From Pseudomonadota bacterium (lineage in GTDB: Bacteria; Pseudomonadota; Gammaproteobacteria; Burkholderiales; JABEVD01), in contig JAJZPK010000088.1 of NCBI GenBank assembly GCA_021811205.1, positions 1-9,560 on the forward strand: a stretch of DNA of 9,560 nt, in the 5' to 3' direction. The notes under the pieces are model-generated. The model ran no database searches. It worked only from the letters and a program-made list of their open reading frames with translations, and was not told where the DNA came from. How positions within the stretch are numbered: position 1 is the first letter of the stretch; each line of letters opens with the position of its first letter. Made by a program: the position numbers and the translations under genes. This document shows, piece after piece, positions 7,050 through 9,560 of this stretch.

Positions 7050-7915
7050 GAACAGGTATTATCGCCGCCATCGTCATTGCCCTGGTGCTGCTCAGCTCGA
7101 GCTTCTATACGGTCGACCAGAGGCAGAGCGCCATTGTGCTTCAGCTCGGTGAAATCGTATCGGTCGATACCAAGCCCGGACTGTACTGGAAGATTCCGCT
7201 TGTGCAGAATGTGCGCTATTTCGACAACAGGATACAGACTTTCGAGTCCCCCGAACCCGAGCGTTACATTACCTCTGAGAAGAAGAACGTGCTTGTCGAT
7301 TCGTTCGTCAAGTGGCGCATCAGCGATCCAAGGCAGTACTACATCAGCACGGGAGGTGACGAAGCGCGGGCGGAGATCAGGCTGTCTCAGACCATCAATT
7401 CCAGCCTCAGGGACGAAATCGGAAATCTGACGGTGCATGACGTCATTTCAAAGCAGCGCGACATGATCACGGATCTGATGAGGCAGAAATCCGACCTCGA
7501 TTCCAGAAAGATCGGTGTTCGGGTCATCGACGTGCGTCTCAAGCGGGTCGATCTTCCCCAGCAGGTCAGCGATTCCGTGTACAGGCGGATGGAGGCGGAG
7601 AGAAAGCGCGTGGCGAACCAGCTGAGATCGACGGGCGCGGCGGAATCCGAGCAGATCAGAGCCGATGCGGACAGGCAGCGCGAAGTCATCATTGCAAATG
7701 CCTACAAGCAGGCCCAGACGGTCAAGGGTGAAGGCGACGCTCAAGCTACGGCGATCTATGCCAAGGCTTTTTCGAAGAACCCGGAATTCTATGCATTCTA
7801 CAGAAGCCTGGAGGCATACAGGAACGGCTTTGGCGGGAAAAACAGCGCGCTCGTCATCTCTCCTGACTCGGCGTTCTTCAAGTATTTCAAGAGCCCTGAA
7901 GGCAAGACCAAATGA
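7046..7915 (+). CDS. hflC: FtsH modulator HflC (SPFH/band 7 protein), GTG start
   Basis: Partner of HflK in the inner-membrane HflKC-FtsH complex. The 289-residue product has a short N-terminus, a signal-anchor helix at about 4-21 (TGIIAAIVIALVLLSSSF), and an SPFH domain with the family motifs PGLYWKIP, IQTFESPEPERY and VDSFVKWRISDPRQYY. A helical segment rich in Arg/Glu/Ala follows, and the strongly conserved C-terminus includes FYAFYRSLEAY and SPDSAFFKYF. It is about 45 residues shorter than E. coli HflC because a linker is missing: here RQKSDLDSRKIGVRVIDVR runs straight through. Translation starts at GTG, supported by a strong GGGAGG and by overlap with the hflK stop, so the two subunits are probably made in matched amounts. 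Of its 26 arginines, 15 use AGG or AGA by my hand count. Confidence 0.97.
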   Translation: MRTGIIAAIVIALVLLSSSFYTVDQRQSAIVLQLGEIVSVDTKPGLYWKIPLVQNVRYFDNRIQTFESPEPERYITSEKKNVLVDSFVKWRISDPRQYYISTGGDEARAEIRLSQTINSSLRDEIGNLTVHDVISKQRDMITDLMRQKSDLDSRKIGVRVIDVRLKRVDLPQQVSDSVYRRMEAERKRVANQLRSTGAAESEQIRADADRQREVIIANAYKQAQTVKGEGDAQATAIYAKAFSKNPEFYAFYRSLEAYRNGFGGKNSALVISPDSAFFKYFKSPEGKTK

Positions 7916-7930
7916 AACTTGCAGGATGTT

Positions 7931-7934
7931 GAGG
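7931..7934 (+). promoter_or_regulatory. Shine-Dalgarno choosing the start of the yjeT-like gene
   Basis: GAGG lies 6 bases before ATG 7941. The alternative in-frame ATG at 7926 has GCAGG directly touching it, which is too close to work, so 7941 is preferred. Confidence 0.6.
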
Positions 7935-7940
7935 CATTTC

Positions 7941-8111
7941 ATGCAGGCGATTGCTTTGGTATGCATGCTGGAAGGGCTGCTTCCATTTGCGCTTCCTGCC
8001 GTTTGGAAGGACACTTTCGTTAAGATTTCACGGCTTTCAGAGGGGCAGATCAGATTCGTCGGCCTTATTACGCTGGCTTCAGGAATACTACTCTTCAATC
8101 TGGTCGAATAG
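7941..8111 (+). CDS. yjeT: YjeT-like small membrane protein (DUF2065)
   Basis: Tiny 56-residue protein of the DUF2065 family; molecular function unknown. It has two hydrophobic segments, about residues 1-20 (MQAIALVCMLEGLLPFALPA) and about 39-54 (FVGLITLASGILLFNL), joined by a polar stretch VWKDTFVKISRLSEGQIR. That gives a two-helix hairpin in the inner membrane. The elements LEGLxPFxxPxxWK and RFVGLxxxxxG are what I recognise from E. coli YjeT, which sits in the same place between hflC and purA. The start at 7941 is chosen by its GAGG and by fit to the family; ATG 7926 would add MLRHF. It begins 25 bases after hflC and ends 15 bases before hisZ. The conserved position beside hflKC suggests, but does not show, a link to HflKC-FtsH or the membrane. 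Confidence 0.85.
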   Translation: MQAIALVCMLEGLLPFALPAVWKDTFVKISRLSEGQIRFVGLITLASGILLFNLVE

Positions 8112-8126
8112 GCCTGTTACCCGAAA

Positions 8127-9560
<1,434 letters not shown>

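Noticed and set aside
7665..7940. Extension of the yjeT-like frame upstream into hflC
   Set aside because: This part overlaps the conserved C-terminus of HflC in another frame and reads as low-complexity Arg/Ser; the family match begins only at 7941.

Overview
The window is a compact housekeeping locus, most likely from a betaproteobacterium. All eleven genes lie on the + strand, and nothing mobile, phage-like or CRISPR-like is visible. The order is hisS (5' end cut off) - yfgM-like - bamB - der - hfq - hflX - hflK - hflC - yjeT-like (DUF2065) - hisZ - purA (3' end cut off). The taxonomic call rests on this gene order, on hisZ between the hfl genes and purA, on the short form of HflC, and on beta-type details in Hfq and Der. 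It is an inference; the genus cannot be named from this stretch.

Region 1 (1-4379) joins histidyl-tRNA synthetase, a Sec-translocon/periplasmic chaperone accessory protein, the BAM-complex lipoprotein BamB and the ribosome-assembly GTPase Der. The genes overlap by 4 bases or sit 3-9 bases apart, so they probably share one transcript. Region 2 (4380-4495, 116 bases) is the longest gap in the window. It holds a hairpin, a good sigma70-type promoter and a set of ATGCAT/AGCAT-type palindromes just ahead of hfq. Region 3 (4496-8111) is the hfq-hflX-hflK-hflC-yjeT block known from E. coli: RNA chaperone, ribosome-splitting GTPase, the two SPFH proteins that hold and modulate FtsH, and a very small membrane protein. 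Region 4 (8127-9560) has hisZ, the regulatory subunit of the short-form ATP phosphoribosyltransferase, and the first 94 codons of purA.

In E. coli, regions 1 and 3 are two separate neighbourhoods (hisS-yfgM-bamB-der, and miaA-hfq-hflXKC-yjeT-purA). Here they are joined. Shared themes are translation and ribosome quality (hisS, der, hfq, hflX), envelope protein quality control (yfgM, bamB, hflK, hflC) and nucleotide/histidine metabolism (hisZ, purA). No intergenic stretch exceeds 300 bases.

I found no undescribed system. The points most worth a second look are the palindrome-rich hfq promoter, the strong use of AGG/AGA arginine codons in otherwise ordinary core genes, G7 and T8 homopolymers at the 5' end of hflK, and the two HisRS-fold paralogues at opposite ends of the cluster.
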